A stretch of DNA of 64,000 bases from Rapana venosa (GCA_028751875.1 CM054155.1:45096421-45160420), one strand, 5' to 3'; positions 23,422 to 32,401 are shown, counted from the stretch's first letter. A program made the numbers and translations. Notes: generated from the letters alone by a model not told the origin.

Positions 23422-26228
23422 CTGAAATAGTTTAATAGTATATCGGCCTTAGGCCACAATACAACAAAAGGGAGTGATGGGGGGTGGGGGTATACAATGG
23501 AAGAGAACAATGATTTCACAATACAAATACAATTTTGATTCAGCTGAAAAGCTTCAAAAGAGAGAGAGAGAAACAGAGACAGAGAGAGAAAGAAAAAGAC
23601 CGAGAGAAAAGGACACGGGAAGGAGAAATTGTTTTCTTCAAACAACAACACTGACCCTGTCAAAGACTTTTGGAATTTTCTGCAAACTTAAATTTTCACC
23701 ATTTCTTACAATACCTACATGCTCTTTTGTCTGATTAATGAATTGTTAGGTAGCTCAGTACTCCAGTATATTTCTGCATGCTAAGGGGTTATGCCCACAA
23801 GAGCTGTTTCTTGCCGCCTTGAATAGACGACATGACGGTTAACATCCTGAATGATTCAGAAGCATGATGAAGGCAACCAAGTAGAGATCTCACACTTCTC
23901 CCTAGGTCACCTGACTACTTTCAGTGTTGCTCAGCAGTACCTTCCTGAAAAAGAAGTATAGCTGCCTTACAGGCACGATAAAAAGTGGCTGCCATATGCA
24001 AAAGTTTAATCCTAAGTTACGCATCAAGGCTTTTTTTTTGGTAGTTGCTGTTGATCTGAAAACTGAGAACATGGCAGCTCATTAGAGCGGCAAGTCCTCA
24101 AAAGCAGAAGTTCAATCAATCAGCAGCGCTGGCAGATTCAACATTACCTGGACACACTCTACCCCATCTCAAGATGACGACAACACCTATCACAGAGCAA
24201 CTGAAAATTCAGGTGAGAGAAGGGAGAGAATTCATCACCTGCAGGCAGGACTGGAAAGTGGAATGCTTGGGAAGCAGGGGCTTGTTGTGCAGCTGGTGAC
24301 GGAGGCGTGGAACCATCGCCCCCTGCGTCCACTGACATCATCACCGTGGGACCGCTCTGGCCTGCAGAGCCTGGTGATACCTCATCACCCGCTTCTTTCC
24401 ACACCACACAACACCATGGGCTTACCACAATATGCATTAAGGACAGCTTCTTTCAACACCACACAACACCATGGGCTTAGCACAAATGTATTAAGGACAG
24501 CTTCTTTCAACACCACACAACACCATGGGCTTACCACAATATGCATTAAGGACAGCTTCTTTCAACACCCCACAACACCATGGGCTTAGCACAATATGCA
24601 TTAAGGACAGCTTCTTTCAACACCCCACAACACCATGGGCTTAGCACAACATGCATTAAGGACAGCTTCTTTCAACACCACACAACACCATGGGCTTAGC
24701 ACAATATGCATTAAGGACAGCTTCTTTCAACACCACACACAACACCATGGGCTTAGCACAATATGCATTAAGGACAGCTTCTTTCAACACCACACAACAC
24801 CATGGGCTTAGCACAATATGCATTAAGGACAGCTTCTTTCAACACCACACACAACACCATGGGCTTAGCACAATATGCATTAAGGACAGCTTCTTTCCAC
24901 ACCACACAACACCATGGGCTTAGCACTATATGCATTAAGGACAGCTTCTTTCAACACCACACAACACCATGGGCTTAGCACAATATGCATTAAGGACAGC
25001 TTCTTTCAACACCACACAACACCATGGGCTTAGCACAATATGCATTAAGGACAGCTTCTTTCAACACCACACAACACCATGGGCTTAGCACAATATGCAT
25101 TAAGGACAGCTTCTTTCAACACCACACAACACCATGGGCTTAGCACAATATGCATTAAGGACAGCTTCTTTCAACACCACACAACACCATGGGCTTAGCA
25201 CAACATGCATTAAGGACAGCTTCTTTCAACACCACACAACACCATGGGCTTAGCAAAACATGAATTAACCGCTTGACTGCCTCATCCCAGAAATTTTGCA
25301 TGACTAAATGTGCACTCTATATAATAATAAATAATAATAATGTATGGAATTTATATAGCGCTGAATCTTGTACAGCAACAAATCAAAGCGCTCAGATGAC
25401 TTTATAGAAAAAAAATCATGCGTGTGTATGCAGCTTTTTAAATTTTGTCATCTGTTCCCACCGGCACACAATGGCCTACTCTTTCGAACGGTGGTACAGG
25501 ATTTAGCGTGTGGGCAAGATGTCCTGCATGCTGAATTAATTCATTCTATTTAATTTTTCAAAATGAGAAGAAGAAGAAAGACGAAGAAAGAAAGAAGAAC
25601 AAGAAAGAAGAAGACGAAGAAAGAAAGAATTAATTCTTTTTTTGGTCCCTATCCTATCTTCCAAAATCAGAAATGAAAGAACTCCCACCCCCACCCCCCC
25701 ACCCCCCCCCAAATGTTGTTCCCCTCACCACCCCCTCCCCCTCCTCCATCCACCCCCTCCCTCCCCATGCCAACATACAGAGGCAGCAGGTCACACACAT
25801 ACAAAATAAAACACTACCAATGCTTCCTGCAGGAATTGAGGAGAAAGAAGGCAACAAAGTGTTATGTGACATTCTGTATCAAAAAATTAGGGGGGAAAAA
25901 AAGCTTTAAAAAAATCAGACTAATAATTTATACCGAAAAAACCCAAATAAAAACCTGAACAGGAAGAGAGTGGAAAAGGAGCTACAAAGATAATAATAAT
26001 GATGAAAATAAGTAATAATGGAGGTAATAAGATTCATGAACACAACAGGGTACACACACACACGCATGCACACACACAGACACACACACACACATACATA
26101 TATATATGTGTGTGTGTGGTGTGTGTGTGTGGAATGGATGGCAGATAACTCACTACTTGGCTGCTGAGCTGCAGGGGCACTAGAACTTGCTTCAGAGCTC
26201 AATGCTTGACATGCACCCTCAGCACCAT
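11568..26228 (-). CDS. WRAP53: telomerase Cajal body protein 1 / WRAP53 (WD40 repeat), 13 exons, initiator exon not located
   Basis: Exons 26154-26228, 24239-24394, 23069-23180, 21699-21776, 19272-19380, 18687-18775, 17870-17960, 17365-17497, 16187-16303, 14871-14989, 14406-14509, 12861-13014 and 11568-11715 join with matching splice phases at every junction, giving about 493 residues to TGA; human WRAP53 has 548. Diagnostic segments: ENYLRGCKW-SPDG, DNVIRIFNLP, LIYDYAWYPGM, SFRAYNHV-DEIVAAHS, GFNRKLRCFDVNRPGRDC, GQRGILSCFAAHP, GGITHVCFSQDGNYLFAGGRK, ATNQRMYFDID and VLATCSGQRHFPE. The protein loads telomerase RNA and scaRNAs into Cajal bodies. The N-terminus is Ser/Pro/Ala-rich and disordered, as in the family. 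Exon 12861-13014 contains one extra base. No ATG exon upstream of 26228 was convincing. Confidence 0.93.
11745..11985. repeat. degenerate TGTATTG-type simple repeat
   Basis: Imperfect run of TGTATTG/TGCATTG/TGTACTG words, in the WRAP53 intron next to the last exon. A similar stretch is at 20700-20870. Confidence 0.65.
12258..12605 (-). repeat. SINE family B, subtype 1, 3' part
   Basis: Reverse copy of the body seen at 44205 (GGGAATTCCTAGCACAGAATTTCCAGAAGG, GCGCCTGACCAGTCAGGCCC). Lies in a WRAP53 intron. Confidence 0.8.
12784..12836. repeat. (CA)n-rich microsatellite
   Basis: Interrupted CA repeat just downstream (in gene sense) of the donor of the 12861 exon. Confidence 0.9.
12861..13014 (-). 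CDS. WRAP53: WRAP53 WD40 exon with an apparent 1-base insertion
   Basis: Reads TSQYLMS, then after one extra base GHHNGHVTVWDLQGQPHADP and HFAAHQDTTNGL. Homology (human QFLVSGSTSGAVSVWD) and the phase needed by the last exon both call for one base fewer near 12988-12998. Acceptor TTGTGTCAG directly follows a 41-base minisatellite; donor GTAAGA. Confidence 0.88.
13019..13222. repeat. 41-base minisatellite, 5 copies, at a WRAP53 3' splice site
   Basis: Five nearly identical units (ACCACGCCGCCACACTGTTA with CGGCTCAACTCAATGA); one copy lacks one base. The array ends about 4 bases from the exon that starts at 13014, and its last unit overlaps the acceptor TTGTGTCAG. Confidence 0.95.
13274..13294. 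repeat. C homopolymer tract
   Basis: About 20 consecutive cytosines. Confidence 0.9.
14406..14509 (-). CDS. WRAP53: WRAP53 WD40 exon
   Basis: Encodes DPEIHVFDMRNPEKILCVLY and RYVATNQRMYFDID. Acceptor TTTTTCAG, donor GTAAGT; ends in phase 2. Confidence 0.95.
14871..14989 (-). CDS. WRAP53: WRAP53 WD40 exon
   Basis: Encodes VAIYDLPSGAMSLVFEGQ then VGGITHVCFSQDGNYLFAGG. Acceptor TTTTCAG, donor GTTAGG; phase 0 out. Confidence 0.95.
15010..16180. other. WRAP53 intron, no distinct element recognised
   Basis: AT-rich intron between exons 16187-16303 and 14871-14989, with a C-run at 16070-16090 and a CA run at 16151-16170. No coding signal on either strand. Confidence 0.6.
16187..16303 (-). CDS. 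WRAP53: WRAP53 WD40 exon
   Basis: Encodes KDKDPFTNSVKGQRGILSC, FAAHP and TVVAAGAFNGD, the counterpart of human GQSGIISCIAFSP. Acceptor GTGTGCAG, donor GTGAGC. Confidence 0.92.
16640..16905 (-). repeat. SINE family C: tRNA-like plus 5S rRNA-like head, reverse copy
   Basis: Reverse complement of 26428-26725. It keeps the 5S-like core (GAGCATGGTTACC ... TCGATGGACGACTG), the ACCCAGCTGTAAATGGGTACC hairpin and the GGAGAGGAGATGGGCGCCGC body. Lies in a WRAP53 intron. Confidence 0.75.
17365..17497 (-). CDS. WRAP53: WRAP53 WD40 exon
   Basis: Encodes DEIVAAHSVGFTSDGKHLVA then GFNRKLRCFDVNRPGRDC. Acceptor CCCCCAG. The donor GTATGT after GTCT is chosen because it gives the phase-1 end required by the next exon. 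Confidence 0.93.
17870..17960 (-). CDS. WRAP53: WRAP53 WD40 exon
   Basis: Encodes RDIPIHMFSAFTGKLVCSF and RAYNHV. Family equivalent is [22 protein letters not shown]. Acceptor GGGCAG, donor GTATGT. Confidence 0.95.
18077..18111. repeat. (CA)n microsatellite
   Basis: Uninterrupted dinucleotide run in a WRAP53 intron. Confidence 0.95.
18687..18775 (-). CDS. WRAP53: WRAP53 WD40 exon
   Basis: Encodes ESDLIYDYAWYPGMTITDPS, matching the family motif TIYDYCWY. Acceptor TGTGTAG, donor GTGAGT; ends in phase 2. Confidence 0.93.
19272..19380 (-). CDS. WRAP53: WRAP53 WD40 exon (blade 1)
   Basis: Encodes SPDGRLLMTNSNDNVIRIFN and LPKSIVDKTW. Acceptor TTTCAG, donor GTGAGA. Confidence 0.95.
19535..19745 (+). 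mobile_element. non-LTR retrotransposon ORF C-terminal remnant
   Basis: Frame gives RWADNIREWTG, LEWNNLLWKAEDRREWRKLV and TSSVVHTVHG, the standard end of a class of invertebrate LINE ORFs (WxDNIxEWTG ... RxxWRxxV). Stops after GQVR. Lies antisense in a WRAP53 intron. Confidence 0.75.
19785..20250 (+). repeat. dispersed repeat family D, longest copy
   Basis: Contains TGCTGTTCCCACGCCGCTCA, GGGCCCTGCACTGCTGCTGG and a CG-rich 3' half ending near a poly-T run. Shares blocks with 10485-10680 and 48955-49130. Confidence 0.65.
20345..20690 (-). repeat. tRNA-derived SINE family F, near full length
   Basis: On the minus strand the head reads GCCATGGCGCAGTGGTTAGC (A box) and GGTTCGATTCCC (B box), followed by a long body (GCCGGCTCCTACCCAGAGTG, GCTCAAATTACCTGACC). 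The B box matches the consensus well. Confidence 0.8.
21172..21385 (-). repeat. SINE family A, short subtype
   Basis: Reverse copy with CGAGGATAATGGAATAAGC, CACAATGGCCTACTCTTCC and GTTTATAGTCTCATCCGAAAG. Lies in a WRAP53 intron, in gene sense. Confidence 0.85.
21564..21590. repeat. (CA)n microsatellite
   Basis: Dinucleotide run. Confidence 0.9.
21699..21776 (-). CDS. WRAP53: WRAP53 exon with the GCKW motif
   Basis: Encodes ETEYNEVEENYLRGCKW, aligning with the human segment that ends ENFLKGCKW just before the first WD40 blade. Acceptor ATTTCTACAG, donor GTAATG. Confidence 0.9.
21781..22090. repeat. about 66-base tandem repeat spanning the 3' splice region of WRAP53 exon 21699-21776
   Basis: Roughly four copies of a unit with CCAGTTATGTTACAATAC, CTTTTTCATATTCTGAATG and CAGCTATGAAATATGCAG. 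The copy closest to the exon is the intron's own acceptor region, so each unit on the minus strand carries a ...ACATAACTGGTAATG ... GCATATTTC ... AG sequence. Confidence 0.9.
22596..22900. repeat. purine-rich low-complexity region with (CAG)n
   Basis: A/G-dominated stretch (AAGAAGAAAA words) with a CAG run at 22807-22836, in a WRAP53 intron. The K/E-rich open frame across it is explained by composition. Confidence 0.85.
23069..23180 (-). CDS. WRAP53: WRAP53 N-terminal exon
   Basis: Open in the phase set by its neighbours (HLFPDVSQSAGSVGNQMEE ... ASSCGE). Acceptor TGTGTCAGCAG, weak donor GTTGGG. 112 bases, phase 1 in and phase 2 out, as needed by exon 21776. Confidence 0.58.
23239..23263. repeat. 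(TA)n microsatellite
   Basis: Dinucleotide run about 60 bases upstream (in gene sense) of WRAP53 exon 23069-23180. Confidence 0.9.
23380..23420. repeat. (GA)n microsatellite
   Basis: Dinucleotide run of about 20 units; a looser GA-rich stretch follows at 23558-23625. Confidence 0.95.
24239..24394 (-). CDS. WRAP53: WRAP53 N-terminal disordered exon
   Basis: Encodes a Ser/Pro/Gly/Ala-rich stretch (GDEVSPGSAGQSGP, GDGSTPPSPAAQQAP). The acceptor GTGTGGAAAG is the last member of a 55-base tandem array. Donor GTGATG. Phases agree on both sides. Confidence 0.62.
24395..25262. repeat. 55-base minisatellite, about 16 copies, at a WRAP53 3' splice site
   Basis: Unit contains CTTCTTTCAACACCACACAA, CACCATGGGCTTAGC and TATGCATTAAGGACAG. 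On the minus strand each unit reads ...GGTGTTGAAAG-AAGC, mirroring the acceptor GGTGTGGAAAG-AAGC of exon 24239-24394, which is the terminal unit. Confidence 0.95.
25320..25392 (-). mobile_element. solo 3' tail of the CR1/L2-like LINE
   Basis: (AAT)n then GGAATTTATATAGCGCTGAA, matching the 3' terminus of the LINE at 6035. Severe 5' truncation. Confidence 0.75.
25425..25535 (-). repeat. SINE family A, short-subtype fragment
   Basis: Contains CCGGCACACAATGGCCTACT and GCAAGATGTCCTGCATGC in reverse orientation. Confidence 0.75.
25675..25765. repeat. C-rich low-complexity tract
   Basis: Polycytosine blocks with occasional A and T; drives spurious proline-rich frames. Confidence 0.85.
26050..26130. 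repeat. compound (CA)n-(TA)n-(GT)n microsatellite
   Basis: Self-complementary alternating purine-pyrimidine run ending about 24 bases past the donor of WRAP53 exon 26154-26228. Confidence 0.9.
26154..26228 (-). CDS. WRAP53: WRAP53 N-terminal exon (most 5' one found)
   Basis: Encodes a low-complexity segment (GAEGACQALSSEASSSAP) between acceptor AATATCAG and donor GTGAGT. Phase 1 in, phase 1 out, matching the exon at 24394. Assigned on phase, position and disorder, not on conservation. Confidence 0.6.
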
Positions 26229-26427
26229 CTGATATTAGGAGGGCATTTGTTAAAAAATTACAAGTTATACCATAAACTGGGCAACACTGCTGGACGTAAG
26301 TTAAGTACCAAAAAACCCAGAGTGATGCACATTAATGGCGAGTCATCTCTCAAAATATCACAATCAATGGAATACAACATCTGGAATAAGTTAAAAATTT
26401 CAAATATTTAGGCTCTGTAAAATAGAA
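26229..26427. other. upstream flank of the most 5' WRAP53 exon found
   Basis: The minus strand stays open for some distance past the acceptor, but with no ATG in context. No first exon could be placed here. Confidence 0.5.
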
Positions 26428-26725
26428 TGTGGGACGGGATAGCTCAGTGGTCGGAGCACTCGCATTCCCCCAGCCAAGTTAAGCAGCGTCAAGCGTGGTT
26501 ACCAGTTGGATGGGTGACCGTTTGCGCGCCTTGGCTTCAGTACAGTTCCCCCAGTTCACCCAGCTGTAAATGGGTACCCTGCCCTCTTTAGGGTCAGGGA
26601 AGGCAAAGCAGCGAGGGAGAGGAGATGGGCACCGCCCTCAATATGCTGGCCCTAGAGAAGTGAGGTCTCAGACGCCTCGCTCCCCTACGACCTTATAGGT
26701 TATGGGACTCCTTTACCTCCTCCTC
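26428..26725 (+). repeat. SINE family C: tRNA-like plus 5S rRNA-like composite head
   Basis: A tRNA A-box-like start (GGATAGCTCAGTGGTCGGAG) is followed by a segment very like the internal promoter of 5S rRNA (AAGTTAAGCAGCGTCAAGCG, GGATGGGTGACCG). Then comes the hairpin CCAGCTGTAAATGGGTACCC and a G-rich body. A reverse copy at 16640-16905 shares the whole order. Confidence 0.8.
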
Positions 26726-27292
26726 CTAAAATAGAATAATGGCTCCTGTCTACAAGATTACAAAAGAAACTACACAGTCAAGTCAAAAGCACTTTAATCA
26801 TCTCACATGAAGGGCAATTACAATTAAAAGGGCAATTACACATTAGCTCATAACTCGTCTTTCTCTTCATATTTCTGCTTTTTTAAACAACAAACATGTA
26901 ACCACACCACTCACAGCACACAAATCCAGCATAACTCAGTCAAGGGTCCAGTGCTAAAATGAGTGTGCCCTTTCCTTTTACCAAAACCAAGTGTGGTCAG
27001 TGTCTGTTACAATTAGCACCAGCTGAAAGTGGAAGGAAACTGACAGCTGTGCACTGCATGCTTACAGTGTTATATGTACATGTGCATGCACACACACACT
27101 CACACATGAACAAAATACAAAAACAAATCTAGAAATGACATCAACCATGCATCTAGTTTTCAACGTCAACTACTCAAGGCTTGATCTGCAAGTGTTCATG
27201 AATTCTAAAGATTTTTTGATAATGAGATTCTGAATCTCTAAATGTTGTACCTGATAAAGATAATAAAATTTTATTACCTAAAATGAAATAAT

Positions 27293-27495
27293 AGTCCGTT
27301 AGAGACTGCAAACCAAAGCCCCATGTAAGAACGCAAGCAGAACATCTTATGCACAACGTTCAGCCTTTGGGAAGAGTAGGCCATTTCGGGCCAGTAAGGA
27401 ATGGATGACAACTTAAAAAAAAATTCATGCCCACTGGTGTCAAGTAACACCGCTAACCCTGAAGTCATAATGAGGCTACCTTAAAATGAACAGCG
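27293..27495 (+). repeat. SINE family A, 5'-truncated long subtype
   Basis: Contains GAAGAGTAGGCCATTTCGGG and ATAATGAGGCTACCTTA. Confidence 0.7.
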
Positions 27496-27799
27496 TGAAT
27501 GAAAGCATTAGTGTTACAAGGACAAATCCATGCGTTAATTATCAACTACACAGTTTTCTCGGATGATTTCACGCAGTACTGTGGCTGAGCCAACCTTGCA
27601 TGTGCAGACTCATCCCCTCATCACCAGCGCTTGCTTCGTGCTGTTGGCCACACTGCCGGTTGTCAGGTGGCTGCTGTGGGGGGCAGTGAGGTGGGTCCGT
27701 GTTTACCGTTACCTGGTCCATGACTCGCCAGTTCTCATGCTCTGCAGCTGTTGGGTGAGACAAACACTACAAGATAAATCAGGATGTGATGGGCATTGG

Positions 27800-27842
27800 G
27801 TATTATATATATATATTTATATATATATATATATATATATGC
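27800..27842. repeat. (TA)n microsatellite
   Basis: AT-alternating run with a few interruptions. Confidence 0.9.
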
Positions 27843-28499
27843 TTATGTCATTGGCATTGTGTCATTGCCTACTACACCTCCAAATGCTGTGTTGTAGCTA
27901 TTCAAATGACAAACAAAACAACAAAAATAAAACACTTAAAGTGTGTTAAATCCAAGGGAAACTACACATGCTGCTAGCTGAATAAGTCTCCTTTCAAATG
28001 AGTTCCTTCCCTCACTGCAAGGAGTTTGACAATTTTTCATGACAAAAATGGTGACGTAAAAAATGGGCGCACTGGAAGGGGCAGTACAGGCAGATTTTAT
28101 TTCAAAGTGATTCCTGAGCCTGAGGAAACATCACCCTGTGTGAAATCAGTGAGATTTTTCCTTGCGGATTAGTTGATGGATATTTACACCTTGTTGAGGT
28201 AAGCCTGTTTTTGTGTGTCAAGTTCGTGGGGTTTTTTTAGCACTCACTGACTTACTTTCAGGCAAAACATGAAGAATTGAGATAATCAGATATCTAAGTA
28301 ATAATATATGCACAAATATCTTTGTAAATGCTAAAAGTACTTAGAATAAACTTTACTTTGATATACAATATGCTTGGTTTCATCAATCTGACAGTGATAC
28401 ATAATTATTTTAAATATGTCCAAAATAGCACTTAAGTTTTAACGAGATGTGAAATAGACTGCGACTCCATCAAGTTCATATTTGAAGTCCTTACACACA

Positions 28500-28602
28500 C
28501 ACAATATATATATAATATATGATATATATACATATATGTATGTATATATATATACATATGATATATACATATATATATACACACATACATATATATATAT
28601 GT
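28500..28602. repeat. (TA)n-rich imperfect microsatellite
   Basis: TATATA/CATATG words over about 100 bases. Confidence 0.85.
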
Positions 28603-28927
28603 CTAAAAAGATTTATTATCATGGTTATCAAAGTCAAATTTAACAATAACGTGTGAGGAAATGTATGTGTGGGGTGGGGGAGAGGGGGATGCATGCAGAA
28701 GGTTGTTATAACTATTTGGATTCGCTTGTGTACCCTCACCAGGCTTATGTGGTGCCATGATACATAAAATAAGAATTAATAAACCTTTCTCCAGTGTTAG
28801 AAAGCTTTTAAATCTGCAGTGCATGTGATTTTTGATACCTTCTGAAGAAAAAAAAAAGAGAAAAAAATAGCCAAACACTTAACTTTTAAGTAAAAACAAC
28901 AACAACAAAAAAACAACTTTAAAGTAA

Positions 28928-29262
28928 ATTCTTCTTCATCTTTGAACACTCGACAGCAACTATTGTTGTCTTTCATATGAGCAAAAATGTATTGCACTGC
29001 TGTTAACCGCCTGACAAGTCAGGCCCAGCCATCCCACTTTGGCATGGGAGAGAATTGTTAAGTCTTTCTGGAAAAAGGCAGAAGAGTAGACCCATAACAG
29101 AGAAAATAGACAAGAACTGAAGAAGGAGGTCACAGCAAGAAAAGGAACAAGGCAGAATCAAAGAGAGAGATAGAAAAAAGGGAATTCCTAGCACAGAATT
29201 TCCAGAAGATTGGACTGCTATTCATAGACAGCCACCCCCCCCCCCCCCCCCCCCATGGGGGA
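28928..29262 (-). repeat. SINE family B, subtype 1, 3' part
   Basis: Reverse copy ending at TTCTTCTTC (the GAA tail), with CGCCTGACAAGTCAGGCCC and GGGAATTCCTAGCACAG. A C-run of about 20 bases at 29227-29253 follows. Confidence 0.8.
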
Positions 29263-29789
29263 TTTTTATGAAAAGAAAAAAGGTCATGATAACACAATTT
29301 CTTTTACTATGATTCTTAAAAAACAAAGAAAAAAAAGGTAATTTGGCATCATTATGAAAACTATAAAAAGATTATTGGACAGTAACTCTGCCAATATAAC
29401 TTAATGTTGAAAAAAAGATTCACTTTAAAATTCCCTGCTTCGGAGGGCAACAGTAGTATGAAAAATTATGTTGGTCTAAGGAATTATGCTTGCACAGCAC
29501 CCTTATGTTTGCAAAGCACTGTTGCTTTAAGGAACAATTGTTTTATTTTTTAGGGTGGCCAGCCGTGCCAAAGTGGGATGACTTGTGACCAGTCCCTAAA
29601 TCGGATATTTCCGCTGGGACTATGATACTTTATAATATGAACAGCAACGCTTCCGACCTCCTCCAAAAGTGACAGTATAATCAGCTTGTTGATCATGGTC
29701 CCTCCCCTGTAAAAAGAACGTCTAGGGAATTGTTGTAAACATCTTGATGTCATATCAGGCTTCAAATACAATCATCTATCTAATGCTTA

Positions 29790-30117
29790 GTTTGTTAAGA
29801 AAGTGCAAATTTCTCTGTAACTCTGCAATATCATCTACGATTTCACAACAGCTTTGTCAATCACCTGTTTGACACGGGTTACACCTGTTAGCCTACCGAT
29901 CAGTAGATGTACACGAGGCCTTCGAATAGGCCCCCTACTAAACGTTCAGAAGAGTGATGTCCCTTTGCCAGTTTCGACCAATCAAAAAATTGTTGTTAGC
30001 GAGTCATGTGATTGTTTCAAAATGGTGGATTACAAGCGGTTTTTCCAAGACAGAAACGGGCAGGGTGGACGTGGTCCCCACTACGTTAAAAAGTATGATA
30101 TGTATGTTTTGCAAACG

Positions 30118-30148
<31 letters not shown>

Positions 30149-30170
30149 TGTGTGTGTTCCTTCTTTAATT
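29790..30170 (+). promoter_or_regulatory. promoter-like module, copy 1 (CCAAT and ATGGTGG)
   Basis: Diverged duplicate of 33850-34235, sharing ATCTACGATTTCACAA, GTTACA, GGCCTTCGAAT, the CCAAT box (29978-29982), AGTCATGTGATTGTTTCAAAATGGTGGAT-type sequence around an ATG at 30022, and a following GT run. It may be an alternative or dead promoter of PELP1, or lie near the unlocated WRAP53 start. Confidence 0.5.
30118..30160. repeat. (GT)n microsatellite
   Basis: Dinucleotide run with one TT interruption, at the same relative position as the GT run at 34184 in the duplicated module. Confidence 0.95.
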
Positions 30171-30874
30171 TAACGTCTTTACACTTGAAGTGATATCAGA
30201 CAAAATAAGTGGGGGTGTGTGTTGTGTGTGAGGGTTAGTGTGTGTGCGTGCGTGCATGCGCATGTGTGTGTATGTGTGTGTGTGTTCATAAGTATAGTTT
30301 CACTACCACTATGAATCTGTACATGTATAGTTATGGCGTTAAAAAAAAGTTCTAACATTTGAAGATTTTTTTAGACAAAATTTAATGCAACTCGAACAGT
30401 TTCATCCAAAAAAGAAAAAAGGGGAAAAAACTTGAAAGAAAATGACCAACTGGGCTTTTAATCTAGCCTTTCACTATTTCTAACATTTTAAGATCATCAA
30501 ACAAAATGTCAGGGATAAACAAGCAGTATCAGTATTACACAATCAAGCCGGAAAATACAACTTCAACTGATCACAGTAAAAAATAACATGAAGGGGCATA
30601 ATCTGGCCACCACAAATAGTGTGTGTGTGCTTTCTAATTAAATGTTTTTTATTTATCTCTTAGTTTAAATTCTTCTAATTAAATGTTTTAAAATTTATCT
30701 CGTAGTTTAAATTCTTGAACAGAGAGTGTAAAGCTCTCCATGACAGCTGACCAGTCTCCAATCTCGAAGATTTCTAAAGGAAATGTTCTCTCTCTCTCTC
30801 AGGTCTTAAATTTAAGGGCAAATAAACCCTCTGCTCAACCAGCCCAAGTCTGATGGCTGGCAATTACCGGAGTT

Positions 30875-32050
30875 CTTTTTTTTTACTTTGATAAAGCTTT
30901 TGACATTATTAGCCACTCTCTCCTCATTAAAAAATTTAAATGCTAGAGAATTTCCAACCAAGCATTAACATTATTAGACTCATTTCTGAGTAATTGTCAA
31001 CAATGTGTTGAAATTGGGCCTAGGAGATCAGCCTTACTACCCGTGAAATATGGAATACCACAGGGATCAATATTAGGATGACTTCTTTTCTCTTAGATAT
31101 CAGTGACCTACCTCCGTATATATATTCATTGTTCAAGTGAAATGTTTGTTGATGATACATCAATTCATGTCACAACAGTCAACAGTGATCCAAACCAGCA
31201 TGTGAGTCATCTGCAGGCAGATATTGATAAACATTAATTTGACAGAACTGAATCATAATTATGTCCCTTAATTCAAATAAAACAAAGTGTATGTTTATAA
31301 CCAATCTGTATAAAAGACAGAAACTGTGTTCTCCATTCACTCCAATATTTATCCAAGGACAAAAAAATTGAAGAAGTAGTTTCACGTAAGGTACCACTAC
31401 TAGGTGCAGTAATTGACAATGATTTATCCTCAGAACTCAAACTGACATAGCTACATTAGGATGGCGAATGTCAGTAAGATTATATAAACTCAGAAAAATC
31501 AAGATTTTTCTAAATCTATAGTCACAAAAACTATTCTTTCATGCACAAATTATGTATAGTATAGGCTCTTAATATAAATTATGTTTCTACTCTATGAGAT
31601 AGTGCTAGTGAAACAAACATAAGCTATAAAGCATTATAACTTTTTAATAAGCCACCTGCATAAAAGAGCTAATCCATTTGAATCCTAATGCACTAACCAA
31701 GACCAACTACAAAGAATTTCAAAAAGTGCCAGATACATACATGTACAATATATTAAACAGAAAAGACCCAAAGAAAATTGTGAAAAATTTTGCTTTCAAT
31801 AAAAACAGGCCTACTCATCTAGACTGTTTTTACCCAGGCCCCATAATAGTCTCTATAAGTCAAGCCTTGCTTATTCAGGAAGAACATTGGGGAATAATCT
31901 ACCACCCTTTTTAAAAATTAGCTCCTTCAAAACAAATGTTAAAGAAACTTTTGAAGGTACACCTGATGGACAAATTTTAAGTTTACATGCTCAAAGTTAC
32001 CTTACATCTGGCTGCTTTGTAAATGTTATTCGAACCTTTTTTATTTTGTA
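30875..32050 (+). mobile_element. decayed non-LTR retrotransposon with reverse transcriptase motifs
   Basis: Plus-strand frames give FDKAFDIISHSLL, KYGIPQGSILG followed by LLFS, and MFVDDTSI, the palm motifs of a Jockey/CR1-type reverse transcriptase. The C-terminal part reads RPTHLDCFYPG and WGNNLPPFLKISSFKTNVKE. Multiple stops and frameshifts; the catalytic box is VDD instead of ADD. Confidence 0.85.
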
Positions 32051-32237
32051 TTTTTATTACTTGTCTGTATGACTGCACTTATGTTGTATGGTCTTGGATT
32101 TTGTTTATCTTGTATTGTGAGGGCTGGATTTATATATTTTTTAAATCCTCATTTGTTTTTGTTCTTTTTAGCATAGATTAGCATTGTCTTTTGAATGCTT
32201 TTATAAGTCAGTTTTCTTTATTTTGTTGTTGAGAGGG

Positions 32238-32401
32238 CATTTGGAACAAACTATCAAAAAATATTTTTATAAAACAGTTAAATAAACAAGAAAAGGCTTA
32301 GGCAGGATTTTTAATTGTAAAAATATTGATGTTTTATTTCCTGCTTTTCTTGTTTATTTAACTGTTTTATAAAAATAGTTTTTGATAGTTTGTTCCAAAT
32401 G
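32238..32401. repeat. near-perfect 60-base inverted repeat (snap-back)
   Basis: Left arm 32238-32296 (CATTTGGAACAAACTATCAA ... AATAAACAAGAAAAGG) is nearly the exact reverse complement of the right arm 32341-32401, with a spacer of about 44 bases. Immediately 3' of the retrotransposon remnant. Confidence 0.9.

Noticed and set aside
24263..24923. Repeated ALRTASFNTTQHHG-type frames
   Set aside because: Plus-strand translations of the 55-base minisatellite; the WRAP53 exon lies on the other strand.
26460..26525. Possible 5S rRNA gene
   Set aside because: Only the internal control region is present, within a SINE that recurs at 16640-16905; no complete 5S sequence.
27580..27763. Minus-strand exon-like segment (acceptor CCCAACAG, donor GTAACG) upstream of WRAP53
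   Set aside because: Its end phase does not match the next WRAP53 exon at 26228 in any reading; kept out of the model.
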